Of a stretch of DNA of 64,000 nucleotides, positions 62,173 through 64,000 are shown one piece after another. This DNA comes from Corynebacterium kalidii. Its GTDB lineage: Bacteria > Actinomycetota > Actinomycetes > Mycobacteriales > Mycobacteriaceae. A program made the position numbers and the translations under genes. A model generated the notes under the pieces. That model was not told the DNA's origin, did no database searches, and was given only the letters and a program-made list of their open reading frames with translations. Numbering within the stretch: the stretch's first letter is position 1; each line of letters starts with the position of its first letter. The stretch is from the NCBI RefSeq assembly GCF_022869005.1, contig NZ_JALIEA010000011.1, forward strand, positions 344,438-408,437, written 5' to 3'.

Positions 62173-62690
62173 TGGACGACCGGAAACCGGCCCAGAAACC
62201 GGTCCAGACCGTCGAGCAGCGGGGCCTCTACCTCGAGGAGTTCACCGAGGGGACGACCTACCTGCACCGTCCCGGCCGCACCGTGACCGAGGCCGACAAC
62301 ACCCTGTTCACCACGCAGACCATGAACACCCAGCCGCTGCACCTCGACGCCGCCTGGGCGGCCACCCAGGACGGCTTCCGGGGTGAACGCCTGGTCAACT
62401 CGATGTTCACCCTGTCCACGGTGGTGGGGCTGTCGGTCAGCCAGCTGACCCTCGGCACCATCGTGGCCAACCTCGGCTTCTCCGAGGTGACCTTCCCCGC
62501 GCCGATGTTCCACGGCGACACCCTGTACGCCGAGACGACCTGCCTGTCGACCCGGCGTTCGGCGTCGCGCCCGAACCAGGGGATCGTGGAGCTGCGGCAC
62601 ACCGGACGCAACCAGCACGGCGAGGTGGTGTGCACCGCGGTGCGCTCCACACTGGTGGCGTGCCGGCCGACGGACGGGGGCGCGTCATGA
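62172..62690 (+). CDS. MaoC family (R)-specific enoyl-CoA hydratase (Rv2499c-like)
   Basis: A 172-residue hotdog-fold hydratase. The active-site segment TEADNTLFTTQTMNTQPLHLD carries the Asp and His of the hydratase motif. Then VNSMFTLSTVVGLSVSQ and the core LGFSEVTFPAPMFHGDTLYAETT follow. M. tuberculosis Rv2499c, in the same operon position, is reported to hydrate itaconyl-CoA and methylglutaconyl-CoA-type substrates. The ATG shares its A with the fadE stop, and its own stop overlaps the next gene as ATGA. Confidence 0.88.
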   Translation: MDDRKPAQKPVQTVEQRGLYLEEFTEGTTYLHRPGRTVTEADNTLFTTQTMNTQPLHLDAAWAATQDGFRGERLVNSMFTLSTVVGLSVSQLTLGTIVANLGFSEVTFPAPMFHGDTLYAETTCLSTRRSASRPNQGIVELRHTGRNQHGEVVCTAVRSTLVACRPTDGGAS

Positions 62691-63586
62691 CCGGGCCCGC
62701 ACCGTGGACGCCGGCGGGACCGGCGCTGCTCTTCGCCCCGGCGGACCGGCCGGAGCGTTTCACCACCGCCGCACAACGCTCCGACGTGGTCATCCTCGAC
62801 CTGGAGGACGGCTGCCGCGACGGGAACCGTCCGCAGGCCCGGGAGAACGTCCGCGCCGCCGGACGCGACGGCACCGCCGACCCCACCCGGACCGTCGTGC
62901 GGGTGAACGCACCGGGGACCGGTGACTTCGCCGAGGACGTCCGGACGGTCGCCGACAGCCCCTTCACCACGGTGATGGTGCCGAAGGTCGAGGGCCCCGG
63001 GGCGGTGGACGCCCTCGCCGCGGTCGTGCCGCAGGCGGCGACCTGGCGGGTCATCGCCCTGGTGGAGACCCCCCGTGGCGTCCTGTCCCTGCCGCAGATC
63101 GCCGGGCACCCGCAGGTCGACGCACTGTGCTGGGGTGCCGAGGACCTCACCGCGGCGCTGGGCGGGACCTCGTCGCGCTACGGGGCGGACGAACACCACA
63201 CCGCCGGGGGCGGGCCCTCCGGCCACGCCGGCGGATACCGCGAGGTACCCCGGTTCGTCCGATCGTCGGTGCTGCTGCACGCCGCGGCCGCCGGCGTCCT
63301 CGCCGTCGACTCCATCCACGCCGACACCACCGACACCGCCGGCGCCGCCGCTGAGGCGGTTGACGCCGCCGCCAGCGGGTTCGCCGCCACGCTCGCCATC
63401 CACCCCGCCCTGGTCCCGGCCATCCGGGAGGCCTACCGCCCCAGCCCGGAGCAGGTGGCGTGGGCCCGCCGCGTCGCCGAGGGGGCGGCGGCCGACTCCG
63501 GCGCCTTCGCCCTCGACGGCCGCATGATCGACGCCCCACTGCGTCACCAGGCCGAATCCATCCTCCGCCGCACCCCCAGGAGCTGA
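62687..63586 (+). CDS. CitE-like beta-hydroxyacyl-CoA lyase (Rv2498c-like)
   Basis: A 299-residue magnesium-dependent lyase of the HpcH/CitE family. Visible motifs are ALLFAPADRPERF at the start, VVILDLEDG (metal and substrate), TVVRVNAPGT with the conserved Arg, ALVETPRGVL with the metal Glu, and WGAEDLTAALGG. Rv2498c in this operon is described as acting on (R)-HMG-CoA and citramalyl-CoA, giving acetyl-CoA plus acetoacetate or pyruvate. The ATG overlaps the MaoC stop. It is followed 6 bases later by an acyl-CoA ligase gene. Confidence 0.9.
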   Translation: MTGPAPWTPAGPALLFAPADRPERFTTAAQRSDVVILDLEDGCRDGNRPQARENVRAAGRDGTADPTRTVVRVNAPGTGDFAEDVRTVADSPFTTVMVPKVEGPGAVDALAAVVPQAATWRVIALVETPRGVLSLPQIAGHPQVDALCWGAEDLTAALGGTSSRYGADEHHTAGGGPSGHAGGYREVPRFVRSSVLLHAAAAGVLAVDSIHADTTDTAGAAAEAVDAAASGFAATLAIHPALVPAIREAYRPSPEQVAWARRVAEGAAADSGAFALDGRMIDAPLRHQAESILRRTPRS

Positions 63587-63592
63587 CCCACC

Positions 63593-64000
63593 ATGACCAC
63601 ACCCGTACACCGCACCGTCACCCTGTCCGACCCCGACACCCTCGACCCGGCCCTGTCCCACCTGGTGGGCCCCACCGACACCGCCCTGCTGGACGAGACG
63701 ATCGGCCGGAACCTGGCGAGGACCGTCGCCGCCTTCCCCGACAACGACGCCCTCATCGACTTCTACGGCGACATCCACCTCAGCTACCAGGAGTTCCACC
63801 GCAAGGTCCTGCGACTGGCCTCGGGCCTGCACGCCGCCGGCTACCGCCGCGGCGACCGGATCGGGGTGTGGTCGCCCAACCGGTGGGAATGGACCGTCCT
63901 GCAGTTCGCCACCGCCGAGATCGGTGCGATCCTCGTGTGCATCAACCCCACCTACCGCACCCGTGAACTGACCTACGCGGTGAACCAGGCGGGGGTCAAG
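63593..64000 (+). CDS. AMP-dependent acyl-CoA ligase, N-terminal part (runs off the window)
   Basis: Only the first 136 residues are inside the window. They show the start of an ANL-superfamily ligase: LARTVAAFPDNDALIDFYGD, LSYQEFHRKVLRLASGLHAAGYRRGDRIGVWSPNRWEW and QFATAEIGAILVCINPTYRTRELTYAVNQ. Catalytic motifs lie beyond the end. AGGAG is found 9 bases before the ATG. In M. tuberculosis the same group contains FadD35 (Rv2505c), so it may activate an organic acid feeding this pathway. Confidence 0.88.
   Translation, partial: MTTPVHRTVTLSDPDTLDPALSHLVGPTDTALLDETIGRNLARTVAAFPDNDALIDFYGDIHLSYQEFHRKVLRLASGLHAAGYRRGDRIGVWSPNRWEWTVLQFATAEIGAILVCINPTYRTRELTYAVNQAGVK

Overview
The window is one continuous stretch of a high-GC actinobacterial chromosome. 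Gene content and order point to Corynebacterium or a close relative in the Mycobacteriales. Supporting features are secA1 beside a Rv3235-type protein, the aroA/rsgA/SRAP/sigH/rshA/bL37/whiB1 block, the AdnAB helicase-nuclease, uvrD2, a CglK-like potassium channel, UPF0182, a DUF6350-purN-purH block and a CRP/GlxR-type site. Genus is inferred from synteny and composition. I see no insertion sequence, prophage, CRISPR array, rRNA or clear pseudogene.

Layout. 1-4.4 kb: secA, a DUF6459 protein, a HAD-like protein and a DUF6912 protein. 4.4-7.2 kb: furA-katG on the minus strand. 7.2-10.3 kb: aroA-rsgA, divergent from an SRAP peptidase. 10.3-12.7 kb: sigH and its zinc anti-sigma rshA, the 24-residue ribosomal protein bL37, whiB1 and a membrane protein. 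12.7-17 kb: Rv3212-like protein, DEAD-box helicase, DUF3107 and DUF3152. 17-28.3 kb: a DNA-repair block (TIGR02569 protein, adnA, adnB, K+ channel, uvrD2). 28.2-36.4 kb: conserved but poorly understood mycobacterial-type genes (a TOMM leader-binding-like protein, a YgjP-type metalloprotease, DUF2342, a YlbL/Lon-like protease, PPA1309, UPF0182). 36.6 kb: initiator tRNA. 37-38.3 kb: secreted acid phosphatase. 38.4-42.3 kb: the fructose operon fruR-fruK-fruA. 42.5-51.8 kb: secreted S1 protease, chorismate mutase, pcrA, M23 peptidase, DUF6350, purN and purH. 51.8-53.4 kb: an ECF sigma factor and a RibD/DHFR-like reductase. 53.5-56.3 kb: an FAD oxidoreductase divergent from a thiolase. 56.3-64 kb: a TetR regulator divergent from an acyl-CoA operon.

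How the genes work together. The 57-64 kb operon (carboxyltransferase, biotin carboxylase, acyl-CoA dehydrogenase, MaoC hydratase, CitE-type lyase, start of an acyl-CoA ligase) matches in order the Mycobacterium tuberculosis Rv2498c-Rv2502c group linked to leucine and itaconate breakdown. A perfect inverted repeat between it and the tetR gene is the likely operator, and the thiolase just upstream could handle acetoacetyl-CoA. SigH appears to drive its own gene from a GGGAAC-N18-GTT promoter. Genes are tightly packed, with repeated ATGA/GTGA overlaps.

Two signals stand out. First, at least a dozen genes have a -10-like hexamer ending 6-8 bases before the start codon, which predicts many leaderless mRNAs. 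Second, features outside ordinary gene calling include the bL37 gene, a possible leaderless 15-codon ORF between whiB1 and its neighbour, an internal start that would release a soluble RCK domain from the K+ channel, and an orphan RiPP-type leader-binding protein beside two metalloprotease-like genes.
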